Program-made: the position numbers and the translations under genes
Origin: Alphaproteobacteria bacterium
GTDB lineage: Bacteria > Pseudomonadota > Alphaproteobacteria > Micavibrionales > Micavibrionaceae
Length of the DNA stretch: 64,000 bases
Assembly (NCBI GenBank): GCA_030750865.1
Contig: JASMHE010000006.1
Coordinates: 62,001-126,000 of the forward strand
Direction: 5' to 3'
Notes under the pieces: generated by a model
Database searches by the model: none
Seen by the model: only the letters and a program-made list of their open reading frames with translations
What the model was told of the DNA's origin: nothing
Shown here: positions 45,419-55,692 of the stretch, in pieces
How the letters are laid out: each line of letters begins with the position of its first letter
How positions within the stretch are numbered: the stretch's first letter is position 1

Positions 45419-45860
45419 CTTTTTGCATGCTGAAGATAAATTTACCCAGAAGCTGTTCCAGATTCTGCGGCGCCTGCGTATATTGAATGACACCACCCTC
45501 CGGCAAGTAATCTTCGTCCGCGCCCGGCTCCAAAGACATATAACGTCCGCCCAGTAGGCTTGTGCTGCTAATCACAGCGGCTGTGTCTTTCGGCAGTTTT
45601 ACATCCGGATCAATGCTCATCTTCACAACGGCAAGATATGTCTGCTGATCCAGCGTAACGCCCGTAACCGTGCCGACCTTCACACCGCTTAACTGCACTT
45701 CGTCGCCGACAGACAATCCGCCGATACCCGGAAAGTTGGCAGAGATATGATAGCCGTCAACCGTTCTGACATTCGCGGTGTTATAGCTGAACACCAGAAA
45801 AAATCCTGCAATAAATAAAACGATCGCCCCTAATACAGTTTCAATTACGCTTCTATTCAT
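45399..45860 (-). CDS. mlaD: MlaD-family outer-membrane lipid asymmetry protein
   Basis: The protein has 153 residues. One N-terminal membrane helix is followed by the MCE/MlaD domain: GYHISANFPGIGGLSVGDEVQLSGVKVGTVTGVTL, LPKDTAAVISSTSLLGGRYMSLEPG. MlaD forms a hexameric ring that passes phospholipids between outer and inner membrane with the MlaEF transporter; mlaE/mlaF are not in this window. The last residues (KDESSAE) are charged. The neighbours (DUF2155, NDUFA12) match the conserved alphaproteobacterial order. Confidence 0.92.
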   Translation of the reverse strand: MNRSVIETVLGAIVLFIAGFFLVFSYNTANVRTVDGYHISANFPGIGGLSVGDEVQLSGVKVGTVTGVTLDQQTYLAVVKMSIDPDVKLPKDTAAVISSTSLLGGRYMSLEPGADEDYLPEGGVIQYTQAPQNLEQLLGKFIFSMQKDESSAE

Positions 45861-45943
45861 GTGATCCTTACCCGTTTTGATTCCTTTTCGTCATAACATT
45901 TTTTACGGCGCACCGCTTTCGATGCCGTTACACGCACGCACCA

Positions 45944-46339
45944 TTATTCCGGTGTCCATGCCTCATAATCTCCGGTTGCTTTATCGCGCTTGCCACCGGA
46001 CAAAACATGCCCCGGCGGTTTATAGGCCGCATCCGATCCGGTCGGATTGGGGTGGTGCGGTTTTTGCCACGGCTTACGAAAGGCTGTCGCCTCGTCCGTA
46101 TTCGGAACAACATCTGTTTGATGATGCAGCCAGCCATGCCATTCCGGCGGCACTTTGGACGCATCCGGCGTGCCTTTATAAATCACCCAGCGGCGTGTGT
46201 GTTTATATTCTTTGCGCTTCTTTGCTTCGAAATATTTATTACCAGACTGATCCACACCAATCTTCTTCGCACCGGTCAACACCGTGACCAGAGAAATGTG
46301 AATCGGTGAAATAACACCTAAAATGCTGAAAAAAGACAT
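45944..46339 (-). CDS. NADH:ubiquinone oxidoreductase accessory subunit (NDUFA12/B17.2-like)
   Basis: The protein has 131 residues. The family core GVDQSGNKYFEAK, RRWVIYKG, DASKVPPEWHGWLHHQTDVVP and KPHHPNPTGSDAAYKPPGH is complete. It is the alphaproteobacterial counterpart of the mitochondrial complex I subunit NDUFA12, on the matrix/cytoplasmic side, and marks the alphaproteobacterial origin of the window. The ATG at 46339 has GGAG 7 bp upstream. Confidence 0.95.
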   Translation of the reverse strand: MSFFSILGVISPIHISLVTVLTGAKKIGVDQSGNKYFEAKKRKEYKHTRRWVIYKGTPDASKVPPEWHGWLHHQTDVVPNTDEATAFRKPWQKPHHPNPTGSDAAYKPPGHVLSGGKRDKATGDYEAWTPE

Positions 46340-46448
46340 GTTTCTACTCCGTTACATAGAAACACCATCATAAACGATTTGAACCTATCGTCTATCAAAA
46401 ATTTCAGGAAATACGGCTTATCCGCTTCGCACGGAAAGACGCGCCTTT

Positions 46449-48998
46449 TTACGGCGCTTCCGGTCCTTCCAGCAGGTACACAGGCTCTTGCGCCCGCGCC
46501 TTTTCTGCCTTTGGCTTCTCGGCACTGACCGCGACATCCAGCTTACCTGCCTCTTCGTTAAATGTGACAGAGACGAAGCCGCCGGTTGTAATTCCACGAT
46601 CCAGCACCTCGTACGCAATCTCGGAGGCAATTTCGTCATTCACCAGACGTTTCAACGGACGCGCGCCCATTTCCGGATCGTACGCCGCATCAGCCAGATA
46701 GCCTTTGGCCGCCGCGTCAAATTCAACGCTCAGGCCTTTTTTCTCGCTCAGACGGTCCTGCAGATTGCCCAATACTTTATCGACAATCTTCGGCATCGTG
46801 TCTTTTTGAATACGATTGAACGGAATAATCGCGCCAATACGGTTCAGAACTTCCGGCAAGAAGTGCTTTTTCACCTCGTTCATATCAACCGTTTTCTCTT
46901 CGGCCGCGTTGTCCTCTTCATGCGCCATAAAACCGATAGACCGTTTGCGTTCAAGCGGCACTGTTCCCAGATTGCCTGTCAGAACGATGGTCGCGTTCCG
47001 CATATCATGCGTCCGGCCCTTTGCATCGGTAAATTCGCCATATTCCAGCACCTGAAGCAAAATATTCATCACATCCGGATGGGCTTTTTCCACCTCATCA
47101 AAGATGAACAATCCGTTCGGTGCTGTCCGTAAATCTTCGGCCAGCTTCGCCCCTTCATCAAAGCCCGTATATCCGGGCGGGGCACCGATCAAGCGTGAGA
47201 TCGCATGTTTTTCCATGTAATCGGCCATATCATAACGCACAGCATCCACGCCCAGAATCTTGGCTGTCTGCACGGCCATATCGGTCTTCCCTGATCCTGT
47301 CGGACCGAGGAACAGGAAACTGCCTGCGACTTTATTATCTTCGTTCAAACCGGCCTGTGAAATCAGCAACGCCTTTTTCATCGCATGAATGGCATCATCC
47401 TGATCAAAAAACTGGCTTTTCATTTTTGACTCATAGCCGCGTAAATGATCGCTCATGCCGCCGGCAACAAACTCCAGCGGGAATCCCTTGCGGTTGGCCA
47501 CAATCGTTTGTACGTCCTTCACCGTCACACGCTTGCGCCCTTCGGATGCGACTTCAACACCGGCATCATCAAGCAAATCAAAACATGTGTCCGGCATTTT
47601 CTTATCCGTGATAAAACGCTGACACAAATCAGGAATCGCGCGAATTGCGTCTTCCTCGTAATAAACATCATGATGCGCTTCGTAAGATTGTTTCTTGCCA
47701 AGCAGAATATCCTGCGCTTGTTCAATGGTGGGTTCCTTAACAACAACCGCCTGAAAACGACGGTCCAGCGCCGCATCTGTTTCGATATATTTTTTATATT
47801 CATCGATTGTGGTCGCACCGATGACACTAATGCCGCTTGCGGCCAGTTCGGGCTTCAGAATATTGGACGCATCCATTGCGCCGCCCGCCTTGCCTGCGCC
47901 GACAATATTGTGCAATTCGTCAATGAACAAAGTCACATCAACGCCTTTGGCCTTCAAGGCCTTCACATCATCAATCACACCTTTCAGGCGTTTTTCAAAA
48001 TCACCGCGATATTTTGTGCCGGCAACCATTGCACCAACATCCAGTTCAACAATATGGCGATACCGCATCGATTTCGGCACACCACCGTCAACAATACGCT
48101 GTGCGATGCCTTGCACAACCGCCGTTTTCCCGACACCGGCTTCACCGATCAAAACAGGATTGGCTTTATTCTTGCGGGAAACAACCTTGATGGAACGATC
48201 TACCTCGCTATCACGGCCTGTAATTGGGTCCAGCTTGCCCGAAAACGCAAGCTCGGTCAGGTCTGTTCCGTATTTACTGAGCGTTTCGGCCTTTGTCGTG
48301 CCGGCCAGACGGAACGGATATGCATTGCCCGACCGCACAAGTTCACGGCTTTCTGAAATTGTATTTTCATCGTCAGTATCCTGATCCGTATCCAAATCCT
48401 CATCAGGCGTTTCATGTTTCTCGCCTGCCTGCGCCCGCATTTCATTGTGGAAATCGACGGCATGCTTGACCCGGATAACATCCTGCAAATGCAGCAAATT
48501 AATCTGTGCCTCGTCCATAAACCGCATCGGCGTTGTTTGTCTTTCCATGCCATAGAAGGCCAATAAGACATCAACAGGCTCTACATATGGCGCGACACCG
48601 TGATCGGCATTGAAATGATTCTTTTCAAGCGTTTCCATCAATTCAATCACATCACGTCCATAGGACATTTCATCAAAGTGCAGATGCGCATAATCCTGCG
48701 ACGCGCCCTCATAAGTCCGCGCCGTTCTGCGGAATTGTTCATCATAAGATTTGATGGCCAATTCAAGCGAAAAAGAATCACGGTCAACGCCGGTATCGGC
48801 AATCAGCTCTGTCAGGATGGAATTCACATCAGGCTCGGTCAAAAGGAACATAAAGAGATGATCGACACTTAACGACTCATGACCATATTGCTCCTGCGCC
48901 GCTTCAAAGGCACAGCGAAATACATCTTTAAGGTCTTCAGAAAAATTTTCTTCTGCGAATGCAATGACGCGTTCTAAGCGATCGTCTCTTTTCTCCAT
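46449..48998 (-). CDS. Divergent ClpA-type double-AAA+ unfoldase (paralogue of clpA)
   Basis: The protein has 849 residues. It has a Clp-N repeat domain (about 1-180), an Asp/Glu-rich linker (195-215), NBD1 with GEAGVGKT (285-292) and Walker B D360-E361, no long middle domain, and NBD2 with GPTGSGKT (565-572), D634-E635 and a GARPLKR sensor-2. An IGF tripeptide (688-690) sits where ClpA carries its ClpP-docking loop. It is therefore ClpA-like rather than ClpB-like and predicted to dock ClpP. It differs strongly from the neighbouring ClpA in the N domain and NBD2 edges, suggesting a different adaptor or substrate. It is 136 bp downstream of clpA and may share its transcript. Confidence 0.88.
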   Translation of the reverse strand: MEKRDDRLERVIAFAEENFSEDLKDVFRCAFEAAQEQYGHESLSVDHLFMFLLTEPDVNSILTELIADTGVDRDSFSLELAIKSYDEQFRRTARTYEGASQDYAHLHFDEMSYGRDVIELMETLEKNHFNADHGVAPYVEPVDVLLAFYGMERQTTPMRFMDEAQINLLHLQDVIRVKHAVDFHNEMRAQAGEKHETPDEDLDTDQDTDDENTISESRELVRSGNAYPFRLAGTTKAETLSKYGTDLTELAFSGKLDPITGRDSEVDRSIKVVSRKNKANPVLIGEAGVGKTAVVQGIAQRIVDGGVPKSMRYRHIVELDVGAMVAGTKYRGDFEKRLKGVIDDVKALKAKGVDVTLFIDELHNIVGAGKAGGAMDASNILKPELAASGISVIGATTIDEYKKYIETDAALDRRFQAVVVKEPTIEQAQDILLGKKQSYEAHHDVYYEEDAIRAIPDLCQRFITDKKMPDTCFDLLDDAGVEVASEGRKRVTVKDVQTIVANRKGFPLEFVAGGMSDHLRGYESKMKSQFFDQDDAIHAMKKALLISQAGLNEDNKVAGSFLFLGPTGSGKTDMAVQTAKILGVDAVRYDMADYMEKHAISRLIGAPPGYTGFDEGAKLAEDLRTAPNGLFIFDEVEKAHPDVMNILLQVLEYGEFTDAKGRTHDMRNATIVLTGNLGTVPLERKRSIGFMAHEEDNAAEEKTVDMNEVKKHFLPEVLNRIGAIIPFNRIQKDTMPKIVDKVLGNLQDRLSEKKGLSVEFDAAAKGYLADAAYDPEMGARPLKRLVNDEIASEIAYEVLDRGITTGGFVSVTFNEEAGKLDVAVSAEKPKAEKARAQEPVYLLEGPEAP

Positions 48999-49134
48999 GA
49001 TATGCCCACCTGTTCTTAACTCTTTATTTATATATAGGAGTTATAGGAAAGCAAATTTTGACGATTTTTGCAATTTATTTTTTTCGTAAAATAAATTTAT
49101 TCATCATTTTCAGAACGTTATCAAAAAATAGGCT

Positions 49135-51435
49135 TTATTGGTCTATTTTCTCATCTTCTGCCGCAGACGTTCTTGGCGGGTCTGTTCGCTCTTCAAAATC
49201 AAACACCAGTTCATCATCGATATAACCGATATGAACCGTTCCGCCATCGACGAGTTTGCCGAACAACAATTCCTGCGCCAGCTCTTTTTTGATCTTGTTC
49301 TGGATAATACGGCCCAGCGGACGCGCACCCATCGCAGGATCATACCCTTCTTTGGCCAGATAAGCGCGGGCCTCGTCAGACAAAATAATCGTGACATGTT
49401 TTTCCGCAAGCTGGGCTTCAAGCTGGATAATGAATTTTTCGACAACGCGTTCGATTGTTTCGGTACTCAGCGCCGCAAACGGGATAATCGCATCCAGACG
49501 GTTACGGAATTCCGGCGTGAACACACGCTTGATTTCTTCCTGATCGTCTTCCATGCGCATCTCGCGGCCAAAGCCCATCGGCGCCTTTGAAAGCTGCGCT
49601 GCGCCCGCATTGGTCGTCATGATCAAAATTACATTGCGGAAATCAACCACCTTGCCGTTATTATCGGTCAGCTTGCCGTAATCCATGACCTGTAGCAACA
49701 GATTGAAAATATCGGGATGCGCTTTTTCAATTTCATCAAGCAGCAACACACAGTGCGGATGCTGGTCCACAGCGTCGGTCAAAAGACCGCCCTGTTCGAA
49801 CCCGACATAGCCGGGCGGCGTGCCGATCAAGCGTGATACGGCGTGGCGTTCCATATATTCGGACATATCAAACCGCTTCAAATCGATACCCAGCGTTTTT
49901 GATAATTGTTTTGCGACCTCGGTTTTACCGACACCGGTCGGCCCGCTGAACAAATAGCAGCCAATCGGCTTTTCAGGATCGCGCAGTCCCGCGCGCGATA
50001 ATTTGATCGCATCGGACAGGGTTTCAATTGCCTCATCCTGATCAAACACCATTGTTTTCAGATCACGTTCCAGATTCTGTAATGTTTCCTTGTCATCTTG
50101 GCTCACCGTCTTGGCGGGGATGCGCGCAATGGCAGAAATGACGGATTCGATATCGGCCACGTCAATCACCTTTTTGCGCTTATCTTCCGGCACAAGCATC
50201 TGGGCCGCGCCAACCTCATCAACAATATCAATCGCCTTATCCGGCAATTTGCGGTCACCGATATAACGGTCCGACAGCTCGACAGCGGCGCGTAACGCAT
50301 CAATCGTATATTCGACTTTATGATGCTCTTCATAATATGGCTTCAAGCCGACCAAAATCTTATGGGCATCATCCACACTTGGTTCAGGCACATCAATTTT
50401 CTGAAAACGCCGCACAAGCGCACGGTCTTTTTCGAAATGATTGCGGTACTCTTTATATGTTGTGGACCCGATACACCGGATCGTGCCGCGCGACAAAGCC
50501 GGCTTCAACAGGTTTGATGCGTCCATTGCCCCGCCCGAGGTCGCCCCCGCACCGATAATGGTATGGATCTCGTCAATAAATAAAACAGCATGATCCGTTT
50601 TCTCGATTTCCTTGATCACGGCCTTCATGCGCTCTTCAAAATCACCGCGATAACGTGTTCCCGCCAATAAAGCGCCCATATCAAGCGAATAGATCACCGC
50701 ATCATGCAAGATATCCGGCACATCCTTTTCGACGATCCGCTTGGCCAGCCCTTCGGCAATGGCTGTCTTCCCGACACCCGGATCACCCACATACAGCGGA
50801 TTATTCTTGGAGCGGCGGCATAAAATTTGAATCGTGCGCTCGACCTCGTGGTCCCGCCCGATCAACGGATCGATACTCCCCTTTGTCGCTTTCTGGTTCA
50901 GATTAATACAATATGTATCCAGCGCTTCTTTGCCGGATTTACTGCCACCATCGTCTTCCTCGTCAATGCCGGGGGCGGCAACTTTTCCATCACCCTGACC
51001 GGCCACTTTCGCAATGCCGTGAGAGATATAATTCACCGCATCAAACCGCGTCATTTCCTGTTCCTGCAAGAAGAACACAGCATGACTTTCCCGTTCGGAA
51101 AACAGCGCGACCAGCACATTTGCACCGGTCACTTCTTCGCGTCCGGCTGATTGCACGTGAATGGCCGCCCGCTGTAAAACACGCTGAAAAGCGGTCGTCG
51201 GCTTGGCTTCTTCGATATTTTTATCAATCAGATAGGCCAGTTCATTATCCAGATATTCCCCCAGCTGTTCACGCAAGTCCGGCAAAGATACACCACAAGA
51301 CCGCAACACGGCCATTGCGTCCTGATCTTCGGTCAAGGACAACAATAAATGTTCCAGCGTTGCATATTCATGATGCCGTTCACTGGCAACCATCAAAGCG
51401 CGGTGTAAAGTCTGTTCCAAATTACGTGATAGCAT
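49135..51435 (-). CDS. clpA: ATP-dependent Clp protease ATP-binding subunit ClpA
   Basis: The protein has 766 residues. The N-domain (1-145) is followed by NBD1 with GDPGVGKT (217-224) and D288-E289, a short linker, and NBD2 with GPTGVGKT (498-505), D567-E568 and GARPLGR sensor-2. The ClpP-loop tripeptide reads MGF (620-622) in place of the usual IGF/IGL. ClpA unfolds N-degron and ssrA-tagged proteins for ClpP; clpS lies 62 bp upstream in the same orientation. The start ATG has AAAAGG 7 bp upstream. It is of standard length for alphaproteobacteria. Confidence 0.96.
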   Translation of the reverse strand: MLSRNLEQTLHRALMVASERHHEYATLEHLLLSLTEDQDAMAVLRSCGVSLPDLREQLGEYLDNELAYLIDKNIEEAKPTTAFQRVLQRAAIHVQSAGREEVTGANVLVALFSERESHAVFFLQEQEMTRFDAVNYISHGIAKVAGQGDGKVAAPGIDEEDDGGSKSGKEALDTYCINLNQKATKGSIDPLIGRDHEVERTIQILCRRSKNNPLYVGDPGVGKTAIAEGLAKRIVEKDVPDILHDAVIYSLDMGALLAGTRYRGDFEERMKAVIKEIEKTDHAVLFIDEIHTIIGAGATSGGAMDASNLLKPALSRGTIRCIGSTTYKEYRNHFEKDRALVRRFQKIDVPEPSVDDAHKILVGLKPYYEEHHKVEYTIDALRAAVELSDRYIGDRKLPDKAIDIVDEVGAAQMLVPEDKRKKVIDVADIESVISAIARIPAKTVSQDDKETLQNLERDLKTMVFDQDEAIETLSDAIKLSRAGLRDPEKPIGCYLFSGPTGVGKTEVAKQLSKTLGIDLKRFDMSEYMERHAVSRLIGTPPGYVGFEQGGLLTDAVDQHPHCVLLLDEIEKAHPDIFNLLLQVMDYGKLTDNNGKVVDFRNVILIMTTNAGAAQLSKAPMGFGREMRMEDDQEEIKRVFTPEFRNRLDAIIPFAALSTETIERVVEKFIIQLEAQLAEKHVTIILSDEARAYLAKEGYDPAMGARPLGRIIQNKIKKELAQELLFGKLVDGGTVHIGYIDDELVFDFEERTDPPRTSAAEDEKIDQ

Positions 51436-51497
51436 GCGTAAATCCTTTTCATATATGGTCTGCCTGCCAGCGTCGAAAACCGTTCAAACAGAGAGAA

Positions 51498-51887
51498 TTA
51501 CTCTTTTTCCATCGTGCACTGAAGCGGCTGTTCATTCGCCCGCGCGAAATCCATAACCTGTTGCACTTTACTTTCGGCGATTTCATAGGTGAAAACGCCA
51601 CACAAACCGACACCGCGACGATGCACATGCATCATGATATCTGTCGCCTCTTGTTTATTCTTGTTGAAAAATTTCTCCAGAATATGAACAACAAACTCCA
51701 TCGGCGTATAATCATCGTTCAACAAAAGGACCTTATACATTGACGGTTTTTTCGTCTTCGGGCGTGGCTTCAACAATACGCCTGTCTGCGCATCATGGTC
51801 TTCACTGCCCTGATGCCCCTTATCCGGATGGTCATCATCACTCATCAGAATAATACGTTCGGGTATCTCAAATGCGTTTTTTGTCAT
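51498..51887 (-). CDS. clpS: ATP-dependent Clp protease adaptor ClpS
   Basis: The protein has 129 residues. A disordered N-terminal tail (about 1-48) precedes the ClpS fold: [24 protein letters not shown] (N-degron pocket Asn/Asp-Asp and Met), [23 protein letters not shown] (the V-H-R-x-G segment that contacts ClpA). It delivers substrates with N-terminal Leu, Phe, Trp or Tyr to ClpAP. An internal ATG at 51845 would give a shorter tail. Its presence with aat and clpA completes the N-end rule pathway. Confidence 0.95.
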   Translation of the reverse strand: MTKNAFEIPERIILMSDDDHPDKGHQGSEDHDAQTGVLLKPRPKTKKPSMYKVLLLNDDYTPMEFVVHILEKFFNKNKQEATDIMMHVHRRGVGLCGVFTYEIAESKVQQVMDFARANEQPLQCTMEKE

Positions 51888-52040
51888 GCGTCTTCTAAAG
51901 GTTTCGGCGTTTGCATTTTATCTCAAGATTTCTATTGATATAGGTCTGCATCATCAGAACAACAATCCATACCTTCTATAATTTTTACATTGAAATCCTT
52001 AAAAACCAAAGAATATTCTCATTTTTTTATGTATTTCCAA

Positions 52041-52078
52041 AAGAAAAACCCCGATTCCACTGCACTGGAATCGGGGTT
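52041..52078 (-). terminator. Intrinsic terminator of the phasin gene
   Basis: A perfect 13 bp stem AACCCCGATTCCA/TGGAATCGGGGTT with a 6-nt loop is followed on the minus strand by TTTCTTTT. It lies 52 bp beyond the phasin stop and before clpS, insulating the two. Confidence 0.92.
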
Positions 52079-52129
52079 CGGTTGTCATGTTGGAATAATC
52101 CAACAAACTTATTATGTCTTAATGATGTC

Positions 52130-52684
52130 TTAGGCTGCGATCGTCTCAGTCACTTTTTTGATCGATTTTGACACCTGATCATTGATTGGCTCGAACGCAT
52201 CCGTTGCAACTTTCACAGAAAGTTCAGACAGTTTTGTCGCACTTGAAACAAACTCGTCAAAGCTGGTCTGCGCAAGTTTCTGCTGTGTTTCTGTGAATTC
52301 GTTCAATGATTTGCATCCCAGAAGAGTCTTCAGCGCTTCTGAATTCTTTTCAGCGGATTCTTGTGCGATCGAAACATATGTCTTCACGAAATCTTCGCAT
52401 CCTTTTGCAAAAATCGTGCTTGATTTCACCAGAACGTCAACTTGCTCCTGGCCTGCAGACGCTGCTTCTTTTGCGATTTTATCAAACTGAACCTTATTTT
52501 GTGCTTGTGTCATTTTCTTTTCCACCTTTCTGGCTGTTGTCGGTTTCTTTGCTGTGGTATTGGTACGCTTTGCTTTTGAAACATTCGCCTTTGCTGTCGC
52601 TTTTCTTGCTTTCGACTGCCCCGTCTTTTTCGCCGGAGTGGCCTTCGCTGTCTGCTTGCGCTTTGCGTTTGTTTCCTTACTCAT
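52130..52684 (-). CDS. Phasin-family protein with Lys/Ala-rich histone-H1-like N-terminus
   Basis: The protein has 184 residues. Residues 1-60 are almost only Lys, Ala, Thr and Arg with Lys-Ala-Thr/Ala-Lys-Lys type repeats, like histone H1 tails and the C-tail of PhaF. Residues 65-184 form the phasin helical domain (VQFDKIAKEAASAGQEQVDVLVKSSTIFAKGCEDF, then AEKNSEALKTLLGCKSLNEF). Phasins coat polyhydroxyalkanoate granules; the basic tail could bind DNA and help granule segregation. No phaC synthase is in the window. The start at 52684 has GAGGG 9 bp upstream; an ATG at 52690 is nearer the site. Confidence 0.85.
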   Translation of the reverse strand: MSKETNAKRKQTAKATPAKKTGQSKARKATAKANVSKAKRTNTTAKKPTTARKVEKKMTQAQNKVQFDKIAKEAASAGQEQVDVLVKSSTIFAKGCEDFVKTYVSIAQESAEKNSEALKTLLGCKSLNEFTETQQKLAQTSFDEFVSSATKLSELSVKVATDAFEPINDQVSKSIKKVTETIAA

Positions 52685-52912
52685 AATCATTCACCCTCTA
52701 TTACTGCACTGCAATATATTCTTATTTTCTCATGGCAGAACACGGATTGCAAGTATTTTTTTTGCATCGCACAAAAAGCTTTTTTATTTTTTCAAGTGAT
52801 TTTTGATAAAATAAATACGCAATATTGGACATTTTGGCTAATCGCACCTAAAATAACTCCAGTTATTGTCACTTCTATAATATTGCACACAAGGCACAGA
52901 GATACGTTGGAT

Positions 52913-54316
52913 ATGGGGATCCGCTACAAACAACACATCACACAGCTTTTCTTTATCGTCACCCTTGTGTGTGCAACGGTGGTAATGACCGCAACACAGG
53001 CGCAGGCTAGACCAAACCCGAAATATGCAGCCCTTGTGATGGATGCGGATACAGGTCTTATTCTGTACTCACGCTACGCTGATAAAAAACTGCACCCGGC
53101 GTCTTTGGCCAAGATGATGACCCTTCTTTTAACATTTGATGCATTGGACAACGGCACACTGCGGCGCCGCGACCGCGTTTTTATGTCCCGCAACGCCGCC
53201 AGCGCTGTGCCAAGCAAGCTCGATTTACCGCCTGGATCAAGCATTCAGGTTGAAGAAGCGATTTATGCCCTTGTGACAAAATCAGCCAATGATGTTGCCA
53301 TCGCCCTTGCAGAACGTATCGGCGGCACGGAAGAGAATTTTGCGCGCATGATGACACGCCGCGCCCAGGAACTTGGCATGTCCCGTACACGCTTTAAAAA
53401 CGCATCAGGCCTGCATCATCCACATCAGGTCACCACAGCGCGCGATATTGCCAAGCTGGCGCAATATCTCATTCATGACAAAAGCAAGTATTACCACTAC
53501 TTTTCGACAAAATCTTTCAGCTTCCGCGGCCACAATTACCACAACCATAACAGACTCATGAGCTATTATGACGGCATGGACGGCCTGAAAACCGGCTATA
53601 TCCGTGCATCAGGGTTTAATCTGGTCGCCTCGGCCAAGCGCGGGAATCGCCGCCTGATCGGTGTTGTTTTTGGCGGACGCTCTTCCAAAACGCGCAACAG
53701 CCATATGCAGCTCATCCTAAATCGCGGCTTCCAGAAAATTGACCGCATCATGATCGCCCAAGCGAAAACGCCGCCAATGCCCGCGCAAAAGCCACAGGTA
53801 CAAACGGCCCGCGCCGGTATCAAACTGGCCTCGATTGCCCCGGCAAGCGGCGTCATGACAAAACCTGTCCTGACCGCACCACCTGCACAAAACACATTCA
53901 AGAATGCGGGTATCGCACCACATCACAGTACGCAATTTGAAAAAGAGATCGGCGAAGGTGATTTCGACTCAGAAGAAATTGACCGCTTCCGCACGGGCTT
54001 ACTGGCCATTTCTGCAATGAAATCACTCAAAGACATGTCTTTTGATGAACATAGCGCTTACGCAGACAACAAAATTTTTGGTCGGGATTGGTCTATTCAA
54101 ATCGGAGCATTCCGCAATAAAAACAAAATTGAACAAATCACAGACGATGTCATCAACAAACTGCCTTACCTGTTGTCACAAAGCACGCCACATGTTGCCC
54201 CGCTCCGCACAGCGCACGGCACAATCTATCGCGGCCGCATTACAGGGCTCAGCAAAGATGAAGCCAGCACAGCCTGCAAAGCCCTGAAAGAGTGCATCAT
54301 GATCGCCCCGCGTTAA
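52913..54316 (+). CDS. D-alanyl-D-alanine carboxypeptidase (DacA/PBP5-type) with SPOR domain
   Basis: The protein has 467 residues. A signal peptide covers 1-32 (AQA-RP). The penicillin-binding motifs are SLAK (Ser64/Lys67), SAN (124-126) and KTG (226-228). A Pro/Ala linker (about 290-380) leads to a C-terminal SPOR domain beginning WSIQIGAFRNKNKIEQ, which binds denuded septal peptidoglycan. The enzyme trims pentapeptide stems in the periplasm and is targeted to the division site. There is no C-terminal membrane anchor. The start ATG at 52913 precedes the signal peptide; upstream codons in frame do not look coding. Confidence 0.92.
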   Translation: MGIRYKQHITQLFFIVTLVCATVVMTATQAQARPNPKYAALVMDADTGLILYSRYADKKLHPASLAKMMTLLLTFDALDNGTLRRRDRVFMSRNAASAVPSKLDLPPGSSIQVEEAIYALVTKSANDVAIALAERIGGTEENFARMMTRRAQELGMSRTRFKNASGLHHPHQVTTARDIAKLAQYLIHDKSKYYHYFSTKSFSFRGHNYHNHNRLMSYYDGMDGLKTGYIRASGFNLVASAKRGNRRLIGVVFGGRSSKTRNSHMQLILNRGFQKIDRIMIAQAKTPPMPAQKPQVQTARAGIKLASIAPASGVMTKPVLTAPPAQNTFKNAGIAPHHSTQFEKEIGEGDFDSEEIDRFRTGLLAISAMKSLKDMSFDEHSAYADNKIFGRDWSIQIGAFRNKNKIEQITDDVINKLPYLLSQSTPHVAPLRTAHGTIYRGRITGLSKDEASTACKALKECIMIAPR

Positions 54317-54687
54317 TGCCTCCGATCACACTCCGCACAGCCCTGCGACCATACGCTCGCCCTCTAGAAATTGATACCCCCTTCATGTCAGACACATCGC
54401 CGCACGTAGAGATGCTGTAAAGCTGTGATGGACGCCCGCATTTGAAACAATGCCACCCCGACGATACTGCTGACGATACTTCCTGACATTGCCCTTTCAA
54501 GAACAAGCCAGCGCCCCGCATTCATTATCAAAGCACATCTCAAGGAGTGAGGAGCAAAAGCCGCCAAGCCAAGCGGCGCACCCAAAGCCCTGAACCACGC
54601 CGCGAAAACCTCAACGACACGCACAAAAAGTCGCACCCGCTCATCACAGGCAACAAGCGACGTCAAATTGTTTTCAATATTATGATT
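54317..54687. other. Intergenic region, no gene recognised
   Basis: This GC-balanced spacer lies between the stops of the convergent carboxypeptidase and lipoprotein genes. A minus-strand frame of 92 codons (54388-54666) has an amino-acid pattern (Arg/Leu/Ala/Val, four Met, no ribosome binding site) unlike a real protein. GCCGC/GCGGC arms around 54560-54577 can form a small hairpin. No terminator with a T tract was found, and no known RNA was recognised. Confidence 0.5.
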
Positions 54688-55530
54688 TTATCTCAGCAGA
54701 CTGATCGGCTCGGCACTTGCAGACGCAGGGGCTCTTTGCTCACGGATCGCACCATCATCACCATCATGAATCTGGTACACGCCATTATATTCCAGCTTCG
54801 GCGTTGCTTCCGGTACTTCCAGTGTAATAATACTCTGGCGGTCTTTGCCGATCATCATCGCATCATATTTGAAGACAATCGGATTATCGGACATATCGGA
54901 TGTCACAACCCAGCGGTTACGCATCATCGCCGCAGCCAGCGCCTGATCGACACCCGGATAACGGACCAATACATCACCGACAGGTTTGATGTAAACCGGT
55001 CTGGACGGATAGCCATATTCATTGGTGAAACGGGCAACAATATCATCCAGCGACGCTTTCAGGCGTTGCTGGTCAACAAGTCTATGCTCTGTTTCGATTT
55101 CCTTCAGAACCGAAGTATCACGCTTCTGACGCGATTTATTTGCGGCATAGGCCGCGTTCATTTCCGCATCATCAGGCACGGCAAATTCCTCAGGCATATC
55201 ATCATACGAAGACGCGCCATCATAGCCGCGCCCATCATGTGATGCACCGGCAGATCGTGCGGCAAGCTCATCAAAGGTCGGTTGATTGCTGTACCAAACA
55301 CTTTCCGTTCCCGGCGTTCTGTAATCCGCGCGGCCGATATTTTCATATCCGAACAAATAGCCACCGATAATTTCCGGTCCGGTCTGGGAACGCAATGAAT
55401 GAATATCAGCTTTCCCCTTATGATATTTGTACCCTGTCGGCGCTGATCCTGTGCAGGCACCCAGTAAAAAAGGCGCTGTCATCATCGCGAAAGTAAACAA
55501 TTGAACTGGTTTCATTTTGGCACATTTCAT
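54688..55530 (-). CDS. Lipoprotein, unknown function
   Basis: With the ATG at 55530 the protein has 280 residues. A signal peptide ends in the lipobox LLGAC (Cys about residue 26), so the mature protein should be lipid-anchored. Following regions are Gly/Tyr-rich (GYKYHKGKADIHSLRS, GGYLFGYENIGRADY), then an acidic linker (110-125), a helical part (130-165) and a beta-rich end. No known family was recognised. It lies between convergent genes on the minus strand and appears monocistronic. A GGGGC element precedes the start. Confidence 0.65.
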   Translation of the reverse strand: MKCAKMKPVQLFTFAMMTAPFLLGACTGSAPTGYKYHKGKADIHSLRSQTGPEIIGGYLFGYENIGRADYRTPGTESVWYSNQPTFDELAARSAGASHDGRGYDGASSYDDMPEEFAVPDDAEMNAAYAANKSRQKRDTSVLKEIETEHRLVDQQRLKASLDDIVARFTNEYGYPSRPVYIKPVGDVLVRYPGVDQALAAAMMRNRWVVTSDMSDNPIVFKYDAMMIGKDRQSIITLEVPEATPKLEYNGVYQIHDGDDGAIREQRAPASASAEPISLLR

Positions 55531-55692
55531 AGTCGGCAAGCCCCGCGCTTATTGTCTGATGATATTGCAACGGCGTAACCGTTACAGATTCGTTTTGCAG
55601 AACATGCTATCAAGTCTTTTACGCAAGGTACAGTCCGAAATGCCTGTAACCACAACTTAGCCAGAGATGTTTATGCAAACAGTCCTGATTTA

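Noticed and set aside
46449-48998. ClpB identity for the 849-aa AAA+ protein
   Set aside because: The long coiled-coil middle domain of ClpB is missing and an IGF ClpP-loop is present, so ClpA-type is better supported.
54388-54666. 92-codon minus-strand frame after the carboxypeptidase gene
   Set aside because: Composition and start context do not look coding; treated as intergenic.
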